A stretch of DNA of 64,000 nucleotides from Pseudomonas sp. R84 (GTDB lineage Bacteria > Pseudomonadota > Gammaproteobacteria > Pseudomonadales > Pseudomonadaceae): NCBI RefSeq assembly GCF_009834515.1, contig NZ_CP019426.1, forward strand, positions 4,019,501 to 4,083,500, written 5' to 3'. The notes below the pieces were generated by a model that did not search any database, had not been told where the DNA came from, and saw only the letters and a program-made list of their open reading frames with translations. This document shows, one piece after another, positions 19,710-28,191 of this stretch; positions within the stretch are counted from its first letter, which is position 1, and each line of letters starts with the position of its first letter. Both the position numbers and the translations under genes were made by a program.

Positions 19710-20729
19710 ATGGGTAACGAAAGCATCAATTGGGACAAGCTGGGTTTTGACTACATCAAGACCGACAAACGCTATCTGTCGTACTTTCGCGATGGCGAGT
19801 GGGACAAAGGCACCCTGACCGAAGATAACGTGCTGCACATCAGCGAAGGCTCGACAGCCCTTCACTATGGCCAGCAGTGCTTCGAAGGAATGAAGGCCTA
19901 TCGTTGCAAGGACGGATCGATCAACCTGTTCCGCCCCGACCAGAATGCCCTGCGCATGCAGCGCAGCTGCGCGCGTCTGCTGATGCCGACGGTCGACACC
20001 GAGCAGTTCATCGAAGCCTGTAAAGAAGTGGTTCGTGCCAACGAGCGTTTCATCCCGCCATACGGCACTGGCGGCGCGCTGTACCTGCGTCCGTTCGTGA
20101 TCGGTGTCGGTGACAACATCGGCGTGCGCACTGCACCCGAGTTCATCTTCTCGATCTTCTGCATCCCGGTCGGCGCCTACTTCAAGGGCGGCCTGACCCC
20201 GCATAACTTCCAGATCTCCAGCTACGACCGCGCCGCCCCACAAGGGACCGGCGCTGCCAAGGTCGGTGGCAACTACGCTGCCAGCCTGATGCCGGGCTCG
20301 AAAGCGAAGAAAGCCAACTTTGCCGACGCGATCTACCTGGACCCGATGACCCACACCAAGATCGAAGAAGTCGGCTCGGCCAACTTCTTCGGGATCACCC
20401 ACGACAACAAGTTCATCACCCCGAACTCGCCGTCCGTTCTGCCAGGCATCACCCGCCTGTCGCTGATCGAACTGGCGAAATCGCGTCTGGGCCTGGAAGT
20501 GGTTGAAGGCGACGTACTGATCGACAAACTGTCGGACTTCAAAGAAGCCGGCGCTTGCGGTACTGCTGCGGTGATCACCCCGATCGGTGGGATCAGCTAC
20601 AACGACCATCTGCATGTGTTCCACAGTGAAACCGAAGTCGGCCCGGTGACCCAGAAGCTCTACAAAGAGCTGACTGGCGTACAGACCGGCGACATCGAAG
20701 CGCCAGCAGGCTGGATCGTCAAGGTTTGA
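19710..20729 (+). CDS. ilvE: Branched-chain amino acid aminotransferase
   Basis: PLP enzyme of 339 residues that interconverts Val/Leu/Ile and their keto acids. PLP lysine lies in GAAKVGGNYAASLMPG; substrate/phosphate-binding motifs ALHYGQQCFEGMKAY and EVGSANFFGI are present. ATG 19710 is preceded by GAGGG; the open frame runs upstream to 19644 without a good site. Placed just after bkd, it supplies the substrates of that complex, though its own terminator and 240-bp gap indicate a separate transcript. Confidence 0.95.
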   Translation: MGNESINWDKLGFDYIKTDKRYLSYFRDGEWDKGTLTEDNVLHISEGSTALHYGQQCFEGMKAYRCKDGSINLFRPDQNALRMQRSCARLLMPTVDTEQFIEACKEVVRANERFIPPYGTGGALYLRPFVIGVGDNIGVRTAPEFIFSIFCIPVGAYFKGGLTPHNFQISSYDRAAPQGTGAAKVGGNYAASLMPGSKAKKANFADAIYLDPMTHTKIEEVGSANFFGITHDNKFITPNSPSVLPGITRLSLIELAKSRLGLEVVEGDVLIDKLSDFKEAGACGTAAVITPIGGISYNDHLHVFHSETEVGPVTQKLYKELTGVQTGDIEAPAGWIVKV

Positions 20730-20750
20730 TCTGACGGCTGCTGATATAGA

Positions 20751-20787
20751 AAAGCCCTCCACCGAGTGATTGGTGGGGGCTTTTTTT
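20751..20787 (+). terminator. ilvE intrinsic terminator
   Basis: Stem AAAGCCCTCCACC / GGTGGGGGCTTT with an 8-base loop and a run of seven T. Confidence 0.92.
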
Positions 20788-20830
20788 ATGGCGTTTGGCG
20801 CAGTATTTGTGGCGTGCTTGAGATTTTCCC

Positions 20831-20990
20831 CCCTCAACCCCAGCCCTCTCCCCCAGGGGGCGAGGGGGAAAGGGAGCCGATTTTTGTGCTTTTCAAAACC
20901 TGAGTTCGACTTGATCGTTCAGGTCGATGTAGTACGCGAGAACACCTCGGTCGGCCCCCTCTCCCTCCGGGAGAGGGCTGGGGTGAGGGT
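20831..20990. repeat. Palindromic repeat, family D, overlapping a gene end
   Basis: CCCTCAACCCCAGCCCTCTC (from 20831) and its inverted counterpart GAGAGGGCTGGGGTGAGGG (to about 20990) form a widely spaced inverted pair, each with its own small CCC/GGG hairpin. The right copy is translated as the C-terminal end of the DUF4130 gene. Confidence 0.85.
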
Positions 20991-21821
20991 AGGCTTTTCG
21001 CTCTTCAAGGCAATCCGTTTACCAAGTCGATCAGCAATCCCACTCGCCTGCCCATTCTGCTGCTTGCCCATCCGCGCCTGCGTAATCAACCCGGGAATCA
21101 ACTCCCCCTCCGGCAGATTCTTCCAGAACCGCGCCGGCAAATGCCCCTGCATGACCTTCTCGTTCAACCGCGCTGGATTAAAGATGTGGCTGTAATAAGT
21201 CAGCCACAGATCACCATGAGGATCATCGACATTCTGCGCCAACTCCTGCCATTCCACCGGGCATTGCCGTTGATGGATCAGTTGCTCGCCATCGTAATAG
21301 ACCCCGTCACGCGGGGTGGCGATCAACCAGCGATGGAGGCCCATTCGCCCGATGAAGTGCTCGCTGGCGCTGTGCAGAATGTCGTGGGCCGGCTCATGCC
21401 ACGCCACATATTGCGGACCCGCGCTGGATAACGGGCGTTCGATGAAGCGCACAAATGCATGCAGATGATGGGCTTCGCGATTGACTTGTTTGATCCGTCG
21501 CTGCAACTCGCTGCCGAGTTTGTCCCCGGCCATCATCGCCGTGCGGTCGCCATGGCTGACGCGCCACAACACTTCATACAACAGGCTCCAGCGTTGATCG
21601 CCGCGATAGCGCGAGGCCTGTTCCAGCGTGTCGAGCAGCGCTCGCGGAATACGTGCCTGAAACGGCCCCTGCCCTTCAGGCACCGGCTCATCACTGGCAA
21701 ACAGATCAGCCACGCCTTGCGTAGCCCAACTCACCAGACTCGGATCGACTTCGTGGCTCAGCAGCCAGCGCGCCTGCTGGCGCCAAGTGTCGAACAGATC
21801 ATCGCAATCGAGATTGATCAT
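20919..21821 (-). CDS. TIGR03915/DUF4130-family protein, partner of radical-SAM repair enzyme
   Basis: 300-residue protein of the DUF4130 family that almost always accompanies the radical-SAM protein encoded upstream; its biochemical role is unknown, with DNA repair or modification suggested by family naming. Segments such as YRGDQRWSLLYEVLWRVSHGD and HLHAFVRFIERP...YVAWHEPAHDIL are characteristic. ATG 21821 overlaps the upstream stop (ATGA). About the last 25 residues (from PTLTPALSRRERG) are encoded by a family D intergenic repeat, so the native C-terminus was probably shorter or different. Confidence 0.85.
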   Translation of the reverse strand: MINLDCDDLFDTWRQQARWLLSHEVDPSLVSWATQGVADLFASDEPVPEGQGPFQARIPRALLDTLEQASRYRGDQRWSLLYEVLWRVSHGDRTAMMAGDKLGSELQRRIKQVNREAHHLHAFVRFIERPLSSAGPQYVAWHEPAHDILHSASEHFIGRMGLHRWLIATPRDGVYYDGEQLIHQRQCPVEWQELAQNVDDPHGDLWLTYYSHIFNPARLNEKVMQGHLPARFWKNLPEGELIPGLITQARMGKQQNGQASGIADRLGKRIALKSEKPTLTPALSRRERGPTEVFSRTTST

Positions 21822-23038
21822 CCCCACAGCCCCATCTGCTGCGGCGTTGGCCGGTCGCGCAGTTGCTGATAGAGCAAATGGCTGGTGACCTCGGCCTGCT
21901 GCGGGTGATAGTCGCTGGTGATGATGAACGGCTTGGCCTTGGCCAGCACACAGCGCATGCGCGCAACGTCTTCGTAACGGATGCGCCGCTGGCGGCGCAG
22001 CTCGACCAGACGCTCGGTGGTGCGCAGGCCGATACCGGGAATACGCGCAATCAGGGAAGCTTCGGCACGGTTCAGATCCAGCGGGAACACTTCACGATTC
22101 TGCAGCGCCCAGGCCAGTTTCGGGTCGATGTCCAGCGCCAGATTGCCCGGGCCCTTGAGCAACTCATCGGCGCTGTAGCCATAACTGCGCAAGAGAAAAT
22201 CGGCCTGATACAAACGGTGCTCACGCATCAGCGGCGGCGCGGCCAGCGGCACGCTTTTCGGGCTGTCGGGGATCGGGCTGAAGGCCGAATAGTAGACCCG
22301 GCGCAAACGGAAATTGCCGTACAAGGCCTGGGCGCTGTGGAGGATGGTGCTGTCGTCGGTGTCGTCGGCGCCGACAATCAACTGTGTGCTCTGCCCGGCC
22401 GGGGCGAACTTCGCCGAGCGCGGTTCGTTCAACACGGTCTGCACGCCGGTGTAGATGGTGTTCATCGCCTGTTTGATCGAAGTGATGTCCTTCTCCGGCG
22501 CCAACACTTGCAGGCTGGCATCGGTCGGCAGCTCGATGTTGACGCTCAGGCGATCAGCGTAGCGCCCCGCCTCTTCGATCAATGCCGGATCGGCTTCGGG
22601 AATGGTCTTGAGATGGATGTAGCCGCGAAACTCATGTTCTTCGCGCAGCAGCTTCGCCACCCGCACCAGTTGCTCCATGGTGTAGTCCGCCGAGCGAATA
22701 ATGCCAGAGCTGAGAAACAGCCCGCTGACGCAGTTGCGCCGGTAGAAATCCATGGTCAGCGCGACGACTTCCTCAGGAGTGAAGCGTGCGCGGGGTACAT
22801 CGCTGGAGCGGCGGTTGACGCAGTACTGGCAGTCGTAAAGACAGAAGTTGGTCAGCAGAATCTTCAACAACGACACGCAACGGCCGTCCGGCGTGTAGCT
22901 GTGGCAGATGCCCATGCCATCGGTCGATCCCAACCCGCTCTTGCCCTCGGAGCTGCGCTTGGGCGCGCCGCTGCTCGCGCAGGAGGCGTCGTACTTGGCG
23001 GCGTCGGCGAGGATGCTCAGCTTGTCGATGATTTGCAT
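21818..23038 (-). CDS. Putative DNA modification/repair radical-SAM protein (TIGR03916 type)
   Basis: 406 residues. Radical-SAM cluster cysteines C66, C70 and C73 (CLYDCQYC) lie in a TIM-barrel core; further conserved stretches are LFLSSGI and YYSAFSPIPDSP. The C-terminus has a helix-hairpin-helix-like DNA-binding segment (ARIPGIGLRTTERLVELRRQRRIRYEDVARMR). Sixteen bases upstream of the start is a canonical LexA box, so it is most likely induced by DNA damage. Function in the family has not been settled to my knowledge. Confidence 0.88.
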   Translation of the reverse strand: MQIIDKLSILADAAKYDASCASSGAPKRSSEGKSGLGSTDGMGICHSYTPDGRCVSLLKILLTNFCLYDCQYCVNRRSSDVPRARFTPEEVVALTMDFYRRNCVSGLFLSSGIIRSADYTMEQLVRVAKLLREEHEFRGYIHLKTIPEADPALIEEAGRYADRLSVNIELPTDASLQVLAPEKDITSIKQAMNTIYTGVQTVLNEPRSAKFAPAGQSTQLIVGADDTDDSTILHSAQALYGNFRLRRVYYSAFSPIPDSPKSVPLAAPPLMREHRLYQADFLLRSYGYSADELLKGPGNLALDIDPKLAWALQNREVFPLDLNRAEASLIARIPGIGLRTTERLVELRRQRRIRYEDVARMRCVLAKAKPFIITSDYHPQQAEVTSHLLYQQLRDRPTPQQMGLWG

Positions 23039-23053
23039 GGCGCGGGCTCTATA

Positions 23054-23069
23054 CTGTTTGCATATACAG
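23054..23069 (-). promoter_or_regulatory. LexA (SOS) box
   Basis: CTGT-TTGCATAT-ACAG, the exact CTGT-N8-ACAG pattern with AT-rich centre, extended symmetrically as TACTGT...ACAGTA. It sits 16 bp before the radical-SAM gene start. Confidence 0.88.
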
Positions 23070-23131
23070 TATAGGGTCGACTGCGGTGATACAAGGTGGC
23101 AAATGCGCCCCTCGTCGGTCAGAAGCTGAAA

Positions 23132-23239
23132 ATCAAAAGATCGCAGCCTTCGGCAGTTCCTACATGGATTGGGTAGGGTCGAGGTTTATCGGGTGTACAC
23201 GATTCCCGTAGGAGCTGCCGCAGGCTGCGATCTTTTGAT
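23132..23239. repeat. Long inverted repeat, REP family C, overlapping a gene end
   Basis: ATCAAAAGATCGCAGCC and GGCTGCGATCTTTTGAT arms with internal GGCAG(T/C)TCCTAC / GTAGGAGCTGCC. The right arm supplies the last codons of the ArsR-type gene. It lies between the radical-SAM promoter and that gene. Confidence 0.92.
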
Positions 23240-23944
23240 CTGCCCGTCTACCGGCCACTCAACGCCAAACCGCGAACCGATCTCCTTGCGCCCCAGCGCC
23301 GTCAACGCCAACGCCCGACTGTCCAGATCCTGTGTCACCCACTTGCGCTTCAACGCGGTCTGCAACAGCGCCGCCCCCAGCGAACCACCGAGATGCGGCC
23401 GGCGCATGCTCCAGTCCAGGCACGGGCAGGCAAACTTGCGGCGCAGGGTCGTCAAATCCTGCACTTCGATGCCCAATCCAATAAACAACGTCTCGCCACT
23501 TTCACTCAAGCGATACGCCTGCTCGTCGGTCGCCACCAACCAACCGCCCTCGATCAAACGGTCATGCAACAACACCGCCAGGGTCCCGGCCATGTGGTCG
23601 TAGCAAGTGCGGGCGAATTGCAGGCGATCCGGCGTATGCGCCTTGAACCTCGGCGCGGCGTTCTGGCCAATCACCATCAACGCTTCCAGCGCCTGCGCCA
23701 CGCGCTGATCGGCGAGGCTGTAATAACGATGACGGCCCTGCACATGCAGGCGCACCAAAGCCAGATCCTTGAGTTTCGCCAGGTGCACACTGGCGGTCGA
23801 GGCGCTGACTTCGGCGATCGTCGCCAGCTCCGTGCTGGTGCGGGCGTGGCCGTCCATCAGTGAACAGAGGATTTTCGTTCGCGCCGGTTCGGCTATGGCG
23901 GCGGCCACTTGGGAAACGCCGATGTCTTGATGTTCTGCGTGCAT
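23186..23944 (-). CDS. ArsR-family transcriptional regulator with C-terminal extension
   Basis: 252 residues: an ArsR winged helix at about 10-85 (AIAEPARTKILCSLMDGHARTSTELATIAEVSASTASVHLAKLKDLALVRL) and a second domain of unknown ligand with a cysteine pair CPCLDW. It is divergent from the P450 gene, 79 bp between start codons, so it probably regulates that gene. The last 20 or so residues (DGQIKRSQPAAAPTGIVYTR) come from the family C repeat, which appears to have replaced the original stop. Confidence 0.85.
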   Translation of the reverse strand: MHAEHQDIGVSQVAAAIAEPARTKILCSLMDGHARTSTELATIAEVSASTASVHLAKLKDLALVRLHVQGRHRYYSLADQRVAQALEALMVIGQNAAPRFKAHTPDRLQFARTCYDHMAGTLAVLLHDRLIEGGWLVATDEQAYRLSESGETLFIGLGIEVQDLTTLRRKFACPCLDWSMRRPHLGGSLGAALLQTALKRKWVTQDLDSRALALTALGRKEIGSRFGVEWPVDGQIKRSQPAAAPTGIVYTR

Positions 23945-24023
23945 AGTTCGCTCCCGGACGAATCATCGTCGTTGCGCAGTGGAGATAGTAGCAACACTTT
24001 CCCCGCCGACAAGGATGCAAACC

Positions 24024-25127
24024 ATGAACCCGATCAGCGCCGCAACGCATGCCGACCCTTATCCCTACTACGCGGAACTGCGCGCAGCAGGTGGACTGAC
24101 GTTTTATCCGGATCTGAAACTGTGGGTCGCCAGCAGCGCCCGTGCGGTGTGTGCGGTGTTGGCCCACGCCGATTGCCGCGTGCGTCCGGCGCAAGAACCC
24201 GTACCCAAAGCGATTGCAAAAGGCATGGCCGGCAAAGTCTTTGGCCAACTGATGCGCATGAATGACGGTGAACGCCAGCGCTGTCCGCGTTCGGCCATCG
24301 AGCCTGAGCTGGCAGCGCTGGACCTTGAACCAATCAATGCTTTGGTCGCCGCGCGGCTGATCACAGCGGACGCCGACGGAGTGTACAAGGCAATGTTTCG
24401 TGGCCCGGTGTGCGTGGTCGCGGCGCTTTTGGGATTCACGCCGGCGCAGGCGCGGGTGGTCAGTGAACTGACGGCGGACTTCGTCGCCTGCCTGTCGCCG
24501 TTGAGCAATGACCTGCAACTGGCCGCAGCAGATGCGGCGGCCGAACACCTGCGCGGCTACTTCAACGAACTGCTCGCCGAACCCGCCAGCGATTTGTTCA
24601 GCGCGTTCCAGCAGCGCTTTACCGGGCATGAAGAAACCCTGATCGCCAACCTGATCGGCCTCTGTTCGCAGACGTTCGAAGCCTGCGCCGGACTGATCGG
24701 CAACACGCTGTTGGCGTTACGTCGTCAGCCGGCGTTACGCGGCGAATCCATCGAAGCACTGCTCAACGAAGTCCAGCGCTTCGACCCGCCGGTGCAGAAC
24801 ACCCGACGCTTTGTCGCCGCGTCCTGTGAGATCGCCGGTGTGCGGGTCGAAGCAGGCGACGCGATTCTGGTGCTGCTGGCCTCGGCCAATCGTGATCCAG
24901 CGCTCAACGAACAGCCGGAGCAGTTTCTGCCGCAGCGCGCCAATCGCCGCAGTTTCAGTTTTGGCAGTGGTCGGCACCATTGTCCGGGGCAAGCGTTGGC
25001 GATGAGTATTGCCGGGACGACGGTGAGGGAAGTACTCAAAAACGGCACCGATCTGAATCGCCTGAACTGGCACTACAAGCCCTCGCTCAATGGGCGCATT
25101 CCAATATTCAGCGACGTCGGCGCCTGA
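24024..25127 (+). CDS. Cytochrome P450 (short, lacking the I-helix threonine)
   Basis: 367-residue heme-thiolate protein, shorter than the usual 400. The heme-binding loop FGSGRHHCPG has the axial C320 and the K-helix ExxR is E249-VQ-R252. In the I-helix, where most P450s have (A/G)Gx(D/E)TT, it reads QTFEACAG, with E219 followed by Ala rather than Thr. ATG 24024 follows AAGGA by nine bases; an open frame from 23979 has no good site. No redox partner genes are nearby. Substrate unknown. Confidence 0.9.
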   Translation: MNPISAATHADPYPYYAELRAAGGLTFYPDLKLWVASSARAVCAVLAHADCRVRPAQEPVPKAIAKGMAGKVFGQLMRMNDGERQRCPRSAIEPELAALDLEPINALVAARLITADADGVYKAMFRGPVCVVAALLGFTPAQARVVSELTADFVACLSPLSNDLQLAAADAAAEHLRGYFNELLAEPASDLFSAFQQRFTGHEETLIANLIGLCSQTFEACAGLIGNTLLALRRQPALRGESIEALLNEVQRFDPPVQNTRRFVAASCEIAGVRVEAGDAILVLLASANRDPALNEQPEQFLPQRANRRSFSFGSGRHHCPGQALAMSIAGTTVREVLKNGTDLNRLNWHYKPSLNGRIPIFSDVGA

Positions 25128-25134
25128 TACTCCG

Positions 25135-25230
25135 TCTTCGCGAGCAGGCTCGCTCCCACAGGGTTATCGGGTGTGCACACTATTGTGGTCACCCGATAAC
25201 TAATGTGGGAGCGAGCCTGCTCGCGAAGAG
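25135..25230. repeat. REPIN, family B
   Basis: Arms CTTCGCGAGCAGGCTCGCTC / GAGCGAGCCTGCTCGCGAAG between the convergent P450 and mntH genes. Confidence 0.94.
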
Positions 25231-25257
25231 GCCAGCCCAGTCACTACAAATGCTGGC

Positions 25258-26577
25258 TCAAACCGCCCACTGCAAAATCAGCCAGCTGTTAGCGCCGCTG
25301 ATCACCACAAACAACCCCCACGCCAATACCTGGGTTGGCCAGCGGTTCACAAACGGCCCCATCAGCTTTTTATCATTGGTCATGCGGATCAATGGGTACA
25401 GGGCAAACGGCAACTGCAGACTCAACACCACCTGACTCAGCACCAGCAACTTGCCAATCGCGTTATCGCCCATCAGCCACACGCCGATAAACGCTGGAAT
25501 CAACGCCAGCCCGCGAGTGATCAAGCGCCGCTGCCAGCAGGGGATCCGCAGGTTCAGGTACCCCTCCATGATCACCTGGCCGGCGATGGTGCCGGTGAAG
25601 GTCGAACTCTGCCCCGATGCGAGCAACGCGACGCCGAACAACACGCTGGCCAGCGCACCGCCCACCAGTGGGTCGAGCAAGTGGTAGGCGTCCTGAATGT
25701 CCACCACGTCGGTGTGCCCGGACTGGTGAAACGCTGCCGCCGCGAGGATCAGGATCGCCGCATTGACCAGCAACGCCAGCGCCAGCGAACCGATGGTGTC
25801 GATGCGCGCCAGTTTCACCGCGTCCTGCTTGCTTGCGAGGTCCTTGCCGATCATCCGCGTCTGCACGATCGAGGTATGCAGATACAGGTTATGCGGCATC
25901 ACCGTCGCGCCGAGAATACCGATCGCCAGGTACAACGGCGCCGCTTCACCAATCGCCGCCAGCGACGGTTTGAAACCTTGGGCGACGTCAGGCCAGTAGG
26001 GTTTGATCAGCAGCAGTTCAACGAAGAAACACACGCCGATGGTTGCGACCAACACCAGCATGATCGCCTCAAGCCTGCGGAAACCGCGATTTTGCAGCGC
26101 CAGCACCAGCAAGGTATCGAACGCCGTCAGGGCAATGCCGAAGGTCAGCGAACAGCCAAGCAGCAAGTGGAACGCCAATGCGCAGCCGAGCACTTCGGCC
26201 AGATCGGTGGCGATGATCGAGATTTCCGCCAGCACCCACTGCAGCCGTGCAGTCGGCGTGCTGTAGCGCTCGCGGGACAGTTGCGCCAGATCGCGCCCGG
26301 TGGCGATGCCCAGCCGCGAACACAGACATTGCACGACCATGCCCGCCAGACTCGCCAGCAACACCACAAACAACAGGCTGTAGCCAAAGCGTGAACCGGC
26401 CTCGATCGCGGTGGCCCAGTTGCCCGGATCCATGTAGCCGATCGACACCAGCAACCCGGGACCGGCAAAACGCAGCACGCGTTTGAAGAACGCGGCATTA
26501 GGGTCAACCGCAACACTACCAGCCACTTCCGGCGGGCAAAACGGCGCGGTGGCGATTTTGGGCAAACTGAATTTCAC
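25258..26577 (-). CDS. mntH: NRAMP-family Mn2+/Fe2+ transporter
   Basis: Proton-coupled divalent metal importer, 439 residues, 11 helices. Metal-binding helix 1 motif SIGYMDPGNWATAIEAGS and helix 6 motif MPHNLYLHTSIVQTR are intact. I chose GTG 26577 (KFSLPKIATAPFCPPEV) with GGA eight bases upstream; the frame stays open to an ATG at 26643 that would add 22 residues. No MntR-type site was recognised. Confidence 0.9.
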   Translation of the reverse strand: MKFSLPKIATAPFCPPEVAGSVAVDPNAAFFKRVLRFAGPGLLVSIGYMDPGNWATAIEAGSRFGYSLLFVVLLASLAGMVVQCLCSRLGIATGRDLAQLSRERYSTPTARLQWVLAEISIIATDLAEVLGCALAFHLLLGCSLTFGIALTAFDTLLVLALQNRGFRRLEAIMLVLVATIGVCFFVELLLIKPYWPDVAQGFKPSLAAIGEAAPLYLAIGILGATVMPHNLYLHTSIVQTRMIGKDLASKQDAVKLARIDTIGSLALALLVNAAILILAAAAFHQSGHTDVVDIQDAYHLLDPLVGGALASVLFGVALLASGQSSTFTGTIAGQVIMEGYLNLRIPCWQRRLITRGLALIPAFIGVWLMGDNAIGKLLVLSQVVLSLQLPFALYPLIRMTNDKKLMGPFVNRWPTQVLAWGLFVVISGANSWLILQWAV

Positions 26578-26649
26578 GCACACATCCAGAAACAAGTCGG
26601 AAAGACGCAGCTTAGAGGTTTCCGCCACAGCCTTGAAGCGCAAAAGAAT

Positions 26650-27186
26650 CTATCGACTCACCCCCAACAACTGTTCGCGCAACTCCGGACTGCGCGTGCG
26701 CGGATCCAGCCAGATATCGAAAAACGCGCGGGCAAACAGCGGGTCATCAATCTCATGCTGCAACTGCTGACCGACAAAAAACCGCGCGCCCTGCCCAGGC
26801 AGATACACGCCGGTAATCCGCGTGCCGGCCTGCACATCGACGAACGATTGCTGCATCTGGATCTGCCAACCGGCCAATTGCGCCGGGCTGACGCGGCCAT
26901 CGGCCAGGCGTTTGATTTCGTCGACGCTGGCCTTGACCAGGTCGTCGCGGGAAATGCTGCGGCGGTAGATCAACTCCAGCGCAAACGGCTGACCGTCGAC
27001 CAAGGGCCGCGCAGCACTCCACAGGCGCGCGTTGTAGACATCGAAACCGAACACGCTGTAATCGCCGGTGCCAATGATCTGCGCGCCGGGCACGGCGTCC
27101 TGCCAATTGGCCCAGGTTGGCGTCAGCAATAGCGCCCACAAGCCGATGCCGCAGCATCCCCGCAACACCTTCGGTGTTCTGTTCAT
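26650..27186 (-). CDS. Chalcone isomerase-like family protein, exported
   Basis: 178 residues with an N-terminal hydrophobic signal (CCGIGLWALLLTPTWA). The body (GTGDYSVFGFDVYNARLW, YRRSISRDDLVKASVDEIKRL, DPLFARAFFDIWLDPRTRSPELREQLLG) matches the bacterial chalcone-isomerase-like domain, which is not known to act on flavonoids and usually lacks a defined role. It ends 72 bp before the mntH start. Confidence 0.75.
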   Translation of the reverse strand: MNRTPKVLRGCCGIGLWALLLTPTWANWQDAVPGAQIIGTGDYSVFGFDVYNARLWSAARPLVDGQPFALELIYRRSISRDDLVKASVDEIKRLADGRVSPAQLAGWQIQMQQSFVDVQAGTRITGVYLPGQGARFFVGQQLQHEIDDPLFARAFFDIWLDPRTRSPELREQLLGVSR

Positions 27187-27333
27187 CGCGGCATCGACTC
27201 CGGCAAGCCCTGATAGTCAAAGCATAGCCGGGTATCGTCGCTGGAACTTTGTATACAAAAACTGCGCACATAGGCAGCAATCGCCGATCGACAATGCTAA
27301 CGTGGCGAACCTTCAACGGATGGAGACTCCTGC

Positions 27334-28107
27334 GTGCTGATCCTCAAACTGCTGCTGATTCCCGGTTTTCTGCTGCTGATTTCCCTGGCGGGCAAACGCT
27401 GGGGGCCGAGCGTGGCCGGGTGGCTGTCGGGATTGCCGGTGGTGGTCGGGCCGATTCTGTTTTTCCTCGCCATCGAACAGGGCTCAGCGTTTGCAGCGCA
27501 GTCGGCGGTGGCGGCGTTATCGGCGATGTTCGCGATGATTGCGTTCTGCATCACCTACGCGCAGGTCGCGCAACGGGCGAACTGGCCGTTGGCGTTGGCG
27601 GCATCGCTGTCGGTGTGGGCCATCATTGCGTGGGTGTTGTCGCTGATCCCGGCGTCACTGCCGTTTTCCGTGGCGGCGGCGGCAATTGCGCTGCTGGCAT
27701 CGCCATACCTGTTTCCCACGGTGCAACCGGTGTTGAACGGCCCGGCGCCGAAGTCGGACAAGCTGATCTGGCGGATGATCGCTGGTGCCGCATTGACGCT
27801 GGTGGTGACGATGCTTGCCAGCACCGTCGGCGAGCGCTGGAGCGGTTTGCTCGCGGTGTTCCCGGTACTCGGCAGTGTGATGGCGGTGTTCTCGCAACAA
27901 ACGCGCGGCCCGGCATTTACCGCCGCATTGTTACGAGCGACGGCGACCGGCATGTATTCGTTCTCGGCATTTTGTCTGGTCTCGGCGCTGACCTTGCCAA
28001 GCATGGGGCTGGGTGGATTCGCCATCGGTGTGGCAGTGTCGGTGGCCATGCTCGGCGTGACCAAACGCCTGTTGGCCCGTCCGTTGGCGAAAGCGCAGGC
28101 GCAGTAA
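27334..28107 (+). CDS. Conserved inner membrane protein
   Basis: 257 residues, about eight hydrophobic helices, with WGPSVAGWLSGLPVVVGPILFFLAIEQG near the start and a related GERWSGLLAVFPVLGSVMAVFSQQ later, suggesting an internal duplication. Start GTG 27334 follows GGAG by eight bases. I do not recognise a function; transporter-like architecture only. Confidence 0.72.
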   Translation: MLILKLLLIPGFLLLISLAGKRWGPSVAGWLSGLPVVVGPILFFLAIEQGSAFAAQSAVAALSAMFAMIAFCITYAQVAQRANWPLALAASLSVWAIIAWVLSLIPASLPFSVAAAAIALLASPYLFPTVQPVLNGPAPKSDKLIWRMIAGAALTLVVTMLASTVGERWSGLLAVFPVLGSVMAVFSQQTRGPAFTAALLRATATGMYSFSAFCLVSALTLPSMGLGGFAIGVAVSVAMLGVTKRLLARPLAKAQAQ

Positions 28108-28191
28108 CCGCTCGGATGATTCGCGCTGGAACGCCCGCCCCCCTCCGTGGGATGATCGCCCGCCTCGCGCGACCATCCACCGGAGATTCAC

